Shown one piece after another: positions 53,859-61,610 of a stretch of DNA of 64,000 bases. The notes beneath the pieces were generated by a model that was given only the letters and a program-made list of their open reading frames with translations, was not told the DNA's origin and searched no databases. Origin of the DNA: an uncultured Collinsella sp. (lineage in GTDB: Bacteria; Actinomycetota; Coriobacteriia; Coriobacteriales; Coriobacteriaceae); the NCBI GenBank assembly GCA_900552685.1, contig USAJ01000003.1:1-64000 (forward strand), in the 5' to 3' direction. The translations under genes were made by a program, and so were the position numbers. Every line of letters begins with the position of its first letter. Position 1 is the first letter of the stretch.

Positions 53859-54635
53859 CTAGAGCTCGTTGGCGGGCGGTTTTTTGAGCCGCTGCGACAG
53901 AGCCCTGTTGTTGGGGCAGTACGTGTCGAGCAGCGCGTGAAACCGATGATTGTGGCTCGGCTCGAGCAGGTGGACGAGCTCGTGGGCGACAACCAAGTCA
54001 AGGCACTCGACGGGGTAGGCGGCAAGTTCTCGTGCGATGCGAATGGCGCCGGTTTTGGGCGTGCATGATCCCCAACGCGTTTTCATGCTGCGCACGGAAA
54101 CGCGGGAAACGGCGACACCCATTGCGATTTCGTATGCGTGCACCATATCCCGCAGCGCCGATGTGACTTCGGACGTATAGAGCTGGTCAATATGGGCTTG
54201 GATCTCACTGGGCGTTAAGCTGTCGAGGGTCGCGTTCCACTTGGCCTGCGGACGTTCGTCTGGCTCGTCGGTACCCATAAAACTTGCGAAGGTAGCCTGC
54301 TTGGGCCGCGGTGCGGGTGATGCAAAGTTATGATCGAGTGCATCCTGTACCGTGATGGGTTTGCCCCAAAGCGCAATGATGGACGAGGGACTGAGCGGCT
54401 CTCGCGCCGTCGCCTGACGTTGCTCGCGCTGGGCAAGTCGGCTGATAATCCAGGCGCTGTTGCGCTTCACAAACGCTTCGATACGCTCGCGGCTGGCGCC
54501 GAGCGGTGCACTGGCGTGGACCTCACCGCTCGATGTGACGCGTAGGTTGAAGTTCTTGACGCGCTTTTTGGTAACGACGACGGGGATGGATGTGCCATCC
54601 GGTCGGGATACGGTAATCGTAAATTGCTGCGTCAA
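53859..54635 (-). CDS. YgjP-like zinc metallopeptidase (DUF45)
   Basis: 258-residue predicted cytosolic metallopeptidase. The zinc motif HELVHLLEPSHNHRF (HExxH plus a downstream His) and the upstream RWGSCTPKTGAIRIARELA are the signature of the YgjP/WLM-like family, whose role is not established. I start at the TTG at 54635, where AAGGA is correctly spaced. An ATG at 54668 lies in frame but without a ribosome-binding site. It converges on folB with 6 bases between. Confidence 0.78.
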   Translation of the reverse strand: MTQQFTITVSRPDGTSIPVVVTKKRVKNFNLRVTSSGEVHASAPLGASRERIEAFVKRNSAWIISRLAQREQRQATAREPLSPSSIIALWGKPITVQDALDHNFASPAPRPKQATFASFMGTDEPDERPQAKWNATLDSLTPSEIQAHIDQLYTSEVTSALRDMVHAYEIAMGVAVSRVSVRSMKTRWGSCTPKTGAIRIARELAAYPVECLDLVVAHELVHLLEPSHNHRFHALLDTYCPNNRALSQRLKKPPANEL

Positions 54636-54709
54636 AAGCGGTCCTTCAGGTTGGGGACGGGCCGGCATGTCGACCGTTCGGCATGCCGGCCCGCTCAAGG
54701 GACGTGATA

Positions 54710-55723
54710 TTAATAACGCTCAAAGAAGGCAAGCGCATTATCGCTGCAGAGCTTCTGCATCACGGTCTTGCCAAAGTGCTTGGAGAGCATGTTCTGGAAC
54801 TCGGGCATCTTGCTGGCATCGGAGAGGAAAGCGGGCACCGTGGCTCCGTCCCAGTCGCCGCCGAGTGCGATGACGTCCTCGCCGCCCAGGTCGAGCCAGT
54901 GCTCGATATGTGCCGCCAGCTGGTCGAAGGTGACGTCTGCGGCGGTCTTGTCGGTTGCGTCGTTGGAAAGGAACTCGCTGCAGTAGTTGAGGCCGACGAT
55001 GCCACCCGTGTCGCGAATGGTGCGGAACTGGTCGTCGGTGAGGTTGCGCTTGACGCCGCAGACGGTGCGGGAGTTGGAGTGGCTGGCGACGAAGGGGCGC
55101 GTGGCGTGGGCGACAACCTCGTCAAAGCACTCATCGTTGAGGTGGGAGACGTCGAGTACCATGCCGGCGTGCTCCATCTGCGTAAGTGCCTCGATGCCGG
55201 CAGCGGTGAGGCCGGCGTGGGTATCGTGTCCGCTCGCGAGCGGTCCCTGCGCGTTCCAGCTGAGTGACGACATAAGCACGCCCAAGCTCTTGAGCACCTC
55301 GATCAGCGCGGGGTCCTCGGCAAAGAACGTGGCGTTTTCGATGGTGTGGATGCAAGCGGCCTTGCCGTCCTTGAGCGCGGGGCGAATGTCTGCGGCGCTG
55401 CGTACGTTGACCATGCGGTCGTGGTTGAGCATTGCCTGGCCGCTCATATGCGCCATGATCTGCGCCTGGAAGCGCGCGGCGTGGGCGGTGGGAATCTCGT
55501 CGGGGACAAACGTGGCGAAGCACTGTGCCCACGGCGTGTTGCCAATCTTTGCGAGCGAGATGGCGCAGGCGTTGCCCTCGATAAGGTCGAAATCTTGCGG
55601 ATGTGTTTCGTCGCCGGGGAAATAACCGTCGGTGCCGGCGGTAAAGCGCAGGTCGAGATCGAGTGTGGCCCAGCCGATGCGGTCAGCGGTGTCGCAGTGA
55701 AGGTCAAATACGGGATATGCCAT
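54710..55723 (-). CDS. Membrane-dipeptidase-family (M19) peptidase
   Basis: 337-residue zinc dipeptidase of the renal-dipeptidase family. The first metal motif is DLHCDT at the N-terminus (FDLHCDTADR). DVSHLNDECF, SHSNSRTVCG and LGGDWDGA are the other conserved metal or substrate segments. Members cleave dipeptides, including those with D-residues at the C-terminus. GGAGGAACC precedes the ATG at 55723. It is divergent from the FKBP gene. Confidence 0.9.
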   Translation of the reverse strand: MAYPVFDLHCDTADRIGWATLDLDLRFTAGTDGYFPGDETHPQDFDLIEGNACAISLAKIGNTPWAQCFATFVPDEIPTAHAARFQAQIMAHMSGQAMLNHDRMVNVRSAADIRPALKDGKAACIHTIENATFFAEDPALIEVLKSLGVLMSSLSWNAQGPLASGHDTHAGLTAAGIEALTQMEHAGMVLDVSHLNDECFDEVVAHATRPFVASHSNSRTVCGVKRNLTDDQFRTIRDTGGIVGLNYCSEFLSNDATDKTAADVTFDQLAAHIEHWLDLGGEDVIALGGDWDGATVPAFLSDASKMPEFQNMLSKHFGKTVMQKLCSDNALAFFERY

Positions 55724-55843
55724 GGTTCCTCCGGTTGCAGCGTTTCTTTGCAAACTGTCATTGAATTGTATGACTAGGGTATAGTTAGCGCCATATGTTC
55801 ATGGCGGCCCGCGTTGTGCGCCGCCCTTATTACGGAGGTTACC

Positions 55844-56272
55844 ATGTCCAACCAGGGCAAGAAGGTCAAGACCCATTATCGCGGCACGCTCGATGACGGC
55901 ACGCAGTTCGATAGCTCCTACGATCGCGGCGAGCCGCTGGAGTTCACCTGCGGTGCCGGTCAGATGATCAAGGGCTTCGACGCCGCTGTTGTCGACATGC
56001 AGGTGGGCGAGAAGAAGACCGTGCACATTCCTGCTGCCGATGCCTACGGCGAGCACAATCCCGAGATGGTTATTACCTTCCCGGCCGAACAGGTTCCCAA
56101 CATCGAGCAGATCGAGAAGGGCATGAAGCTCTTCCTGTCCACGCCGAGCGGCATGCCTGTCCCCGCTGTCGTCATCGATGTGACGTCCGAGGCCGTGACG
56201 CTCGATGCCAACCACGAGCTTGCCGGCAAGGATCTCAACTTTGATATCGAGCTCGTTGAGGTCGAGGACTAG
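55844..56272 (+). CDS. SlyD-like FKBP peptidyl-prolyl isomerase
   Basis: 142-residue FKBP with the IF-domain insertion of SlyD: VKTHYRGTLDDGTQFDSS, MIKGFDAAVVDMQVGEKK, then the YGEHNPEMVITFPAEQVP insertion and the closing strand DLNFDIELVEV. Family members are chaperone-isomerases, and some deliver nickel through a His-rich tail. This protein lacks that tail. ACGGAGG precedes the ATG. The next gene, a UreE-like protein, follows after 3 bases. Confidence 0.9.
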   Translation: MSNQGKKVKTHYRGTLDDGTQFDSSYDRGEPLEFTCGAGQMIKGFDAAVVDMQVGEKKTVHIPAADAYGEHNPEMVITFPAEQVPNIEQIEKGMKLFLSTPSGMPVPAVVIDVTSEAVTLDANHELAGKDLNFDIELVEVED

Positions 56273-56275
56273 TTG

Positions 56276-56854
56276 ATGTCCGTGGACCTGGTAGCTACGG
56301 AGCGCTTGGGAAATCTCAACGACCCGTCCTATGAACTCCTGCTTCGTCGGGAGCTGGGTGGCGTCTTTGAGGTTGACGAGCTGCTACTCGATTGGGACCA
56401 GGCTGATGCGCGCCTGTTTGTGGGCGTGACGGAGCTGGGGCGCACGGTGAATGCCCGGCTGGATGCCACTGATGGCGAGCGTCTTGCCGACGGTGACGTG
56501 CTCGCTGTCGACCGCACGGGCACGGTGCCCGTAGCGGTTGTCGTACGCCTGCGCAGCGCCGAGGTCTATTTGGTCGAAGTCGACCGCATGGATCCGATTG
56601 TGCTCGCACATGCGTGCTGGGAGATCGGCAACATGCATGCGCCGCTCTTCCGGGGTGACTCGGACGAGCATACCGTGCGCATGTATACGCCGGTGCAACC
56701 GGTTTTGGGTCGTATGCTCCGGGGCATTGGGGGCGTTCGGCTCTCGGTGGTCGCACGCGAGCTCGATGCCAGTCGACGCTTTGCATCGAGCGCGGCGGAT
56801 GTTGTTGTGAGCATGGCTTCAGACTTTACGATCGTAAAAAAGACGCGCGGCTAA
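56276..56854 (+). CDS. UreE-like metallochaperone
   Basis: 192-residue protein resembling urease accessory protein UreE. The N-terminal half has ARLDATDGERLADGDVLAVD; the C-terminal half has the metal-site strand VYLVEVDRMDPIVLAHACWE and IGNMHAPLF, equivalent to the GNRH motif whose His binds nickel. MLRGIGGVRL follows. It lacks a His-rich tail. No urease or hydrogenase genes are in the window, so the client is unknown. The ATG at 56276 overlaps nothing; the spacing implies coupling with the SlyD-like gene. Confidence 0.72.
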   Translation: MSVDLVATERLGNLNDPSYELLLRRELGGVFEVDELLLDWDQADARLFVGVTELGRTVNARLDATDGERLADGDVLAVDRTGTVPVAVVVRLRSAEVYLVEVDRMDPIVLAHACWEIGNMHAPLFRGDSDEHTVRMYTPVQPVLGRMLRGIGGVRLSVVARELDASRRFASSAADVVVSMASDFTIVKKTRG

Positions 56855-56937
56855 GCGCGCGTATGCGCAAGACGGGCTTTGAGGGATTGCCATTCAAAGT
56901 CCGTCTTGCTGTTGATGAGAGGCTTTGGGGGAAGCAT

Positions 56938-57735
56938 ATGGGTCTTGAGGGAATCAAGCTGATCGCCTGCGATTTGGATGGCACGTTGCTGCATCCGGGG
57001 GAGCGCGAGCCGCGTCCCGAGGCCTTTGAGCTCATTAATGAGCTGCATCGTCGCGGTATTGTGTTTATGCCGGCGAGCGGCCGTCAATATGCGAGCTTGC
57101 GCTATCTGTTTGCCCCGGTGGCCGATGAGCTCGCCTATGTATGCGAAAACGGAGCCCTGGTGATGAGCGAGGGGCGCGCCGTTGTCAAACGTTCCATGGA
57201 ACGTAGCCTTGCTATGGATATCGCGAATGCCGTGGTCGCCTACCCCCATGCCGACGTAACCCTTTCCTGCGAGGGGCACCTCTACACCATAAGCGGTAAC
57301 GATGCATTCATCGACCATTTGCGTTACGAGGTCCACTGCGATGTGACGGTGGTCGACCGTCCCGAGGACATTGACGAGGATGTCATTAAGATTGCGTTTC
57401 AAACGCCCGAGACAGAGCAGCCGGCGGCGTTGGAGTATTTTGCGCGTCGCTTTAGCGACCGGGTCGATGTGATGACGTCGGGAACCGAATGGACCGACTT
57501 TATCGGCTTTGATTCAGGCAAGGGGTCCGCGCTTGCCGATTATGGTCGCGCACTGGGGATCTCACCTAACGAAATGATGGCGTTTGGCGATAACGAAAAC
57601 GATCGCGACATGCTCAACGTGGTGGGCCATCCCTATCTGATGGAGAGCTGCAACCCCACCATGCGCGGTATCAACGATCGCGTCCGTTACGTGCACACGG
57701 TCGAAGAAGAACTGCGCCGCCTGCTCGCCGAGTAG
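56938..57735 (+). CDS. Cof-type HAD phosphatase
   Basis: 265-residue HAD-IIB (Cof/YidA-like) sugar- or nucleotide-phosphate phosphatase. Motif I DLDGTLL contains the nucleophile Asp, motif II is PASGRQY, motif III is the Lys in GFDSGKGSAL, and motif IV is FGDNENDRDML. Substrate cannot be predicted. The ATG at 56938 with GGGGGAAG is preferred to open codons upstream. Confidence 0.88.
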   Translation: MGLEGIKLIACDLDGTLLHPGEREPRPEAFELINELHRRGIVFMPASGRQYASLRYLFAPVADELAYVCENGALVMSEGRAVVKRSMERSLAMDIANAVVAYPHADVTLSCEGHLYTISGNDAFIDHLRYEVHCDVTVVDRPEDIDEDVIKIAFQTPETEQPAALEYFARRFSDRVDVMTSGTEWTDFIGFDSGKGSALADYGRALGISPNEMMAFGDNENDRDMLNVVGHPYLMESCNPTMRGINDRVRYVHTVEEELRRLLAE

Positions 57736-57738
57736 GTT

Positions 57739-57809
57739 TTCGGGACATGCCTAGAAATGTACTGTTTGCTGCAAAGCGCGGAAAGGTGGATTTTAAGGCA
57801 TGTCCCGAA
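57739..57809. repeat. Inverted repeat between convergent genes
   Basis: TTCGGGACATGCCT (57739-57752) and AGGCATGTCCCGAA (57796-57809) are perfect complements. They begin and end within 4 bases of the two stop codons, with a 43-base loop. Probably a bidirectional terminator of unusual geometry. Confidence 0.75.
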
Positions 57810-57812
57810 CAT

Positions 57813-58193
57813 CTACCGGCAGTCGGGGCAGAGACCCTCGAAGATGGTGTAGTGCGACGTGACGTGCCAGCCGATTTGCTCGGACGCCTTGGCGTCGAGC
57901 TGGGCATCGAAGGGGAGCGGTACGTCGATGACGCGGCTGCACGAGGTGCAGATGATATGCGCATGCGGCTCGATCGTGCGATCGAAGCGGCTACCGCCCG
58001 GCGTCTTGATGGAGAGGATTTCGCCTGCGTCGGCCAAGAGATTGAGATTGCGGTAGACCGTACCGCGGCTGATTTTGTCATCCTGCGCGCGCACGACGTT
58101 GTAGATTTCGTCGGCGGTGGGATGGTTATAGCTTTGGCGCACGGCGTCAAGAACCAGCTTTCGCTGCCTGGTATTCCTTCTTTGCACCGCCAT
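57813..58193 (-). CDS. Fur-family regulator, PerR-like
   Basis: 126-residue metal-dependent repressor. The winged helix covers HPTADEIYNVVRAQ to GTVYRNLNLLADAGEI. The regulatory metal site RFDRTIEPHAHIIC has Asp in the place that favours peroxide-sensing PerR over Fur. The structural zinc site uses CTSC and CPDC, the latter at the very C-terminus. It is slightly short at the N-terminus. PerR-type function is inferred, not certain. GAGGCGAGG precedes the ATG. Confidence 0.82.
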   Translation of the reverse strand: MAVQRRNTRQRKLVLDAVRQSYNHPTADEIYNVVRAQDDKISRGTVYRNLNLLADAGEILSIKTPGGSRFDRTIEPHAHIICTSCSRVIDVPLPFDAQLDAKASEQIGWHVTSHYTIFEGLCPDCR

Positions 58194-58254
58194 GCACCTC
58201 GCCTCTTTTCTATTAACGGTCGTAGGTAAATGATACCGTATTTAGCACACAATA

Positions 58255-58665
58255 CTAATAATGAGGACTGAAACCGTCTTCATTGGCAAGTGGGGCTCGG
58301 GCCTGGGCGTCTACGAGGCGAAAACGCGTTCCCATGCGCTCGTAGGAGGCATGAAGCGCCTCGAGATGAGATAGGATGTTTGCCGGAGCTCCCTGTATCT
58401 CCATCTCGACTGAGCCGTCTTCCATGTTACGCACCCAGCCGGTGAGGGAGCGTGCCTGCGCGAGGTTGGTGTTGGTAAAGCGAAAACCAACGCCTTGGAC
58501 TTGCCCCGTCCAGTGCAGGAAATAGCGCAGGGGAGTGTCTTGAGTGGCCTCGTCGCTTGCGAGCACGGTAAGCCTGCGGCGCAGCTCGAGCTCGACGTTT
58601 GATGGTTTTTGAGGCTCTCGACTGCCGCCGGTGACGCTGGAGAAGAACGTATCGAAGAGGCCCAT
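58255..58665 (-). CDS. Acylphosphatase with N-terminal extension
   Basis: 136 residues. The C-terminal 90 are acylphosphatase: the phosphate-binding loop GQVQGVGFRF with its Arg, then the GWVRNMEDGSVEMEIQG strand containing the catalytic Asn. The enzyme hydrolyses acyl phosphates. About 45 extra N-terminal residues (GLFDTFFSSVTGG start) have no known role. The start at 58665 lies 2 bases past the stop of the upstream oxidoreductase gene. Confidence 0.85.
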   Translation of the reverse strand: MGLFDTFFSSVTGGSREPQKPSNVELELRRRLTVLASDEATQDTPLRYFLHWTGQVQGVGFRFTNTNLAQARSLTGWVRNMEDGSVEMEIQGAPANILSHLEALHASYERMGTRFRLVDAQARAPLANEDGFSPHY

Positions 58666-58667
58666 CG

Positions 58668-59774
58668 CTATGCCTGCTTGCCTGCGTCGGCCGGGAAGGT
58701 TATGCCGGCCTGCTGACGCACGGCATCCATGATGCGTAGTGAGACGAGCGTGACATCGCGGTAGTGGCCAAGCTCGTGGCGTCCCGCCGGGGTCTCCCAA
58801 ATCTCTTCCTTGACGTTATCGATGCCGCCGATGGCGGTGATGAAGTCCGTGAGCTCGTATTCCATAGTGTTGCTCGATTTGGGCAGGTCGAGCACGCGGC
58901 CGTTATCGCCCTGTTCGCGCGGCGCCTCGGTCGCCGAGCCGCGTACGACGTCGCCGCGATAGTCGATGCGGACGTTGCGGGGCGTGGACAGATGGTCGAT
59001 CTGGATAGTGCCACGCTCGCCTTCGATCTGCGAGGGCAGTAGGTCATTCGTAATTTTGGAGTGCGCGAGCTCGACGGAGATGCGGCCTCCGCCGTAGCTG
59101 GCGAGGATGGAACCGCAGCCGTCGATGGGGCCGTGCGTGAGCTGTCGCGTGGTGGGGTCGAGCAGAGTAGCCATGCTCGTAAGGCCGGAGGGCATGCCGA
59201 AAATCTCGACCATGGGCTCGACGGTGTAGACGCCAATATCCATGAGGGAACCCGATGCCATATTGCAGTCGAAGATATTGGTGGCGCGTCCCGCGAGAAT
59301 CTCGTTGTAGCGCGAGGAATACTTGCCAAAGCGCAATGAGGCGCGGCGGATGGGGGCGATTTCACCCAAGGCGTCCTCGATGGCGTGGAAGGCGGGATCG
59401 TGGAGGGGACGCATGGCCTCGAGGGCCACGACACCTGCTGCCTCGGCAGCGCGGAAGACCTCAAGCGCTTGCGCCTCGGTGGCGCAGAAGGGCTTTTCGA
59501 CGATAACGTGCTTACCGCCGGCGATGCAGGCGAGCGCCTGTTCGTGATGGAGTGCATTGGGGCTGCCGATGTAGACGGCGTCGACGTCGTTGGCGGAAGC
59601 GAGCCCGTCGAGTGCGGTGAAGTTACGCTCGCCGCCGTGCTTAGCGGTGAAGGCGGCGCCGCGATCAGCATCGCGCGAGAGCGTGCCCACAAACGCAGCT
59701 TGGTCGTTGGCGTTGACGACCTGGATAAAGTCGTCGGTAATCATGGATGTGCCGATGGTCGCTATACGCAGCAT
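58668..59774 (-). CDS. Gfo/Idh/MocA-family oxidoreductase
   Basis: 368-residue NAD(P)-dependent sugar dehydrogenase-like protein. The N-terminal nucleotide-binding fold (LRIATIGTSMITDDF) has the family's GKHVIVEKPF with the catalytic Lys-Pro. The C-terminal dimerisation domain contains the GSLMDIGVYTVEPM segment with the conserved Asp and no His two turns later as in some dehydrogenases. Substrate is unknown. GAGGGGG precedes the ATG. Confidence 0.88.
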   Translation of the reverse strand: MLRIATIGTSMITDDFIQVVNANDQAAFVGTLSRDADRGAAFTAKHGGERNFTALDGLASANDVDAVYIGSPNALHHEQALACIAGGKHVIVEKPFCATEAQALEVFRAAEAAGVVALEAMRPLHDPAFHAIEDALGEIAPIRRASLRFGKYSSRYNEILAGRATNIFDCNMASGSLMDIGVYTVEPMVEIFGMPSGLTSMATLLDPTTRQLTHGPIDGCGSILASYGGGRISVELAHSKITNDLLPSQIEGERGTIQIDHLSTPRNVRIDYRGDVVRGSATEAPREQGDNGRVLDLPKSSNTMEYELTDFITAIGGIDNVKEEIWETPAGRHELGHYRDVTLVSLRIMDAVRQQAGITFPADAGKQA

Positions 59775-59849
59775 GTATCCCCCTCGTGCCGTTCGGTTTA
59801 CAGGATGAGTGTAGCGCGAAGGGGCAGGAAATAGCGTGCGAAAACGCCG

Positions 59850-60335
59850 TTACAGGTCGCTCTCGTTAAAGCCAGTGTCGATATCGAGGTTGCTGCCGTC
59901 GGCCGCCCTGGTGGCAAGCTCGTCGCAGCGCTCGTTGAGCTCATGGCCGGCGTGACCCTTAACCCAGATGAACTCAACCTTGTGCTTGCTCTTTGCGGTG
60001 AGCAGGCGCTCCCACAGATCGCGGTTCTTGACAGGCTGCTTGTTGGCGGTCTTCCAGCCGCGTTTTTTCCAGCCGTCGATCCAGTGCTTGTTGAAGGCGT
60101 TAACGACGTACTGCGAATCGGAATGGACTTCGACGTCGCAGGGGCGGTTGAGCGCCTCGAGTGCCACGATAACGGCCATGAGCTCCATGCGGTTGTTGGT
60201 GGTCTTGGCGTAGCCGCGCGAAAGCTCAGAGGTGAAGGTCTTGCCGGCGGGGTTGGTGTATTTGAGCACGGCGCCGTAGCCGCCGCGTCCCGGATTTGAT
60301 CGGGCCGAGCCGTCGGTATAGATGATGACCTTCAC
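59850..60335 (-). CDS. rnhA: Ribonuclease H I
   Basis: 161-residue type 1 RNase H that degrades RNA in RNA-DNA hybrids. The catalytic acids are Asp in [13 protein letters not shown], Glu in RMELMAV, Asp in HSDSQYV and Asp in NERCDELA. The basic handle region [16 protein letters not shown] is present. I start at the GTG at 60335 with AAAGGA upstream; the longer open frame lacks a ribosome-binding site. Confidence 0.94.
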   Translation of the reverse strand: MKVIIYTDGSARSNPGRGGYGAVLKYTNPAGKTFTSELSRGYAKTTNNRMELMAVIVALEALNRPCDVEVHSDSQYVVNAFNKHWIDGWKKRGWKTANKQPVKNRDLWERLLTAKSKHKVEFIWVKGHAGHELNERCDELATRAADGSNLDIDTGFNESDL

Positions 60336-60398
60336 ATGGTTCCTTTCGTTGGGTACGTTTCGTGTGAGTGACCATTGTAGCGCCATGCCCGCCGGGGG

Positions 60399-61337
60399 CT
60401 AGCAATCTACGATTTCTACCCCGTCTTCCGACAGTTGGTTGGCATGGATGATGCGGTTGAGTTCGTCGAGGTATTGCTGCAAGAGGGGAGAGGGCTTGCG
60501 ATCGTCGTGCATGATGTAGCCCACATGCATCGTCGGGGCGTCTGCTAACGGGATCGATGCCATACCCCATTGCATTTCATTGGAGAGGACACCGGTCGAC
60601 AGGGTGTAACCGTTCGACGTGATAAGTAAGTTAGTAAGTGTTCCGCGGTCCGAGATTCGTATGTTGCGGTCGCAAGGGATATAGCTAAAAGGTTCCTCGG
60701 CGTAATAGAAGGAGTTTGAGGTTCCCTGCTCAAAGCTGTAGCGCGTATAGGGTGTGAGGTCGGCAAGGGACAGCTGCGGGCGGCGGGCAAGCGGGTGGCG
60801 CTCGCTAACGAAGACGTGGACTTTTGCATCAAAGAGGGGATGAAAGCTCGCCCGGGCATCGGTAAAGGCCTTCTGCAAGACACGGGTATTAAAGTCATCC
60901 AGATAGAGGATGCCGATGTCACTGCGAAACGCGCGCACGTCGTCGATGATCTGCGCTGTGGTGGTCTCGCGCATGATGAACTCGAACTTGCTGTCGCGGC
61001 AGCGCTCGACGACGTTGACAAAGGCCTCGACCGAAAACGCGTAGTGTTGGGCCGAGATGGCAAGGCGGGCTTGCGGGATGCCGCCGTCTTCGTAGCGGGC
61101 CTCGAGCATGTCGGCCTGCTCAACGACCTGGCGCGCATAGCCCAAAAGCTCGGTGCCATCGTTGGTGAGCGTGACGCCGCGGCTGGAGCGCGTAAAGATT
61201 TCCAGATGGAGCTCCTGTTCCAGGCTTTTGACGGCGTTTGAGATGTTGGACTGAGCGGTATAGAGGCGCTGGGCCGCGGCGTTGATTGAGCCGGACTCTG
61301 CCACGGCGATCAAAAAGCGAAGCTGCTGGAGGGTCAT
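60399..61337 (-). CDS. LysR-type regulator divergent from metY
   Basis: 312-residue LysR-family transcription factor: winged helix at 1-60 (LRFLIAVAESGSINAAAQRL, AQSNISNAVKSLEQEL) and a periplasmic-binding-like effector domain (about 90-300). Its start faces the metY gene across 273 bases, with an LTTR-type palindrome between. Control of sulfur amino-acid synthesis (CysB/CmbR-like) is inferred from this layout. Confidence 0.9.
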   Translation of the reverse strand: MTLQQLRFLIAVAESGSINAAAQRLYTAQSNISNAVKSLEQELHLEIFTRSSRGVTLTNDGTELLGYARQVVEQADMLEARYEDGGIPQARLAISAQHYAFSVEAFVNVVERCRDSKFEFIMRETTTAQIIDDVRAFRSDIGILYLDDFNTRVLQKAFTDARASFHPLFDAKVHVFVSERHPLARRPQLSLADLTPYTRYSFEQGTSNSFYYAEEPFSYIPCDRNIRISDRGTLTNLLITSNGYTLSTGVLSNEMQWGMASIPLADAPTMHVGYIMHDDRKPSPLLQQYLDELNRIIHANQLSEDGVEIVDC

Positions 61338-61357
61338 CGGCGCCCGTCCTTTCGTGT

Positions 61358-61378
61358 GTTATCTACAAAACCGATAAC
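61358..61378. promoter_or_regulatory. LysR-type operator
   Basis: GTTATC-N9-GATAAC (61358-61363 and 61373-61378) is a 21-base inverted repeat containing the T-N11-A signature of LysR-family sites. It lies 20 bases from the regulator's start codon and 20 bases before the metY -35. Confidence 0.65.
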
Positions 61379-61398
61379 AGGTTAGCGCTTTTAAGTGA

Positions 61399-61427
61399 TT
61401 GACCGAGAGAAACAATGCTCGTACTAT
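61399..61427 (+). promoter_or_regulatory. metY promoter
   Basis: TTGACC (61399-61404) and TACTAT (61422-61427) with a 17-base spacer. Transcription would start near 61434, giving a leader of about 177 bases. Confidence 0.7.
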
Positions 61428-61495
61428 TCAAAACACACAAAGGCGGTAGGTAATTAAGCCAACCACGGAACCGGGATGCGAAAGGAGGCCCGCAT

Positions 61496-61549
61496 ATGAA
61501 TTGCTTACCAAGACGAATGCCGGGCTCCTGTTTGCGCCCGTTGGCGTAA
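61496..61549 (+). CDS. 17-residue leader peptide upstream of metY
   Basis: ATG AAT TGC starts a 17-codon frame translating to MNCLPRRMPGSCLRPLA, preceded by a near-ideal AAAGGAGG. Cysteine appears twice and methionine twice. The message around it can fold two ways. The peptide's own ribosome-binding region (GGAG, CCCG, CAT) can pair with ATG, CGGG, CTCC inside the frame. Alternatively CTCCTG (61525-61530) can pair with CAGGAG (61551-61556) just past the stop. This is the design of a translational attenuation leader responding to sulfur amino acids. No second evidence such as conservation is available here. Confidence 0.6.
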   Translation: MNCLPRRMPGSCLRPLA

Positions 61550-61610
61550 TCAGGAGATAGCGACTTACTTCTCTTACGCTTATTACTTTTGTTCGATCAA
61601 GGAGATCATC

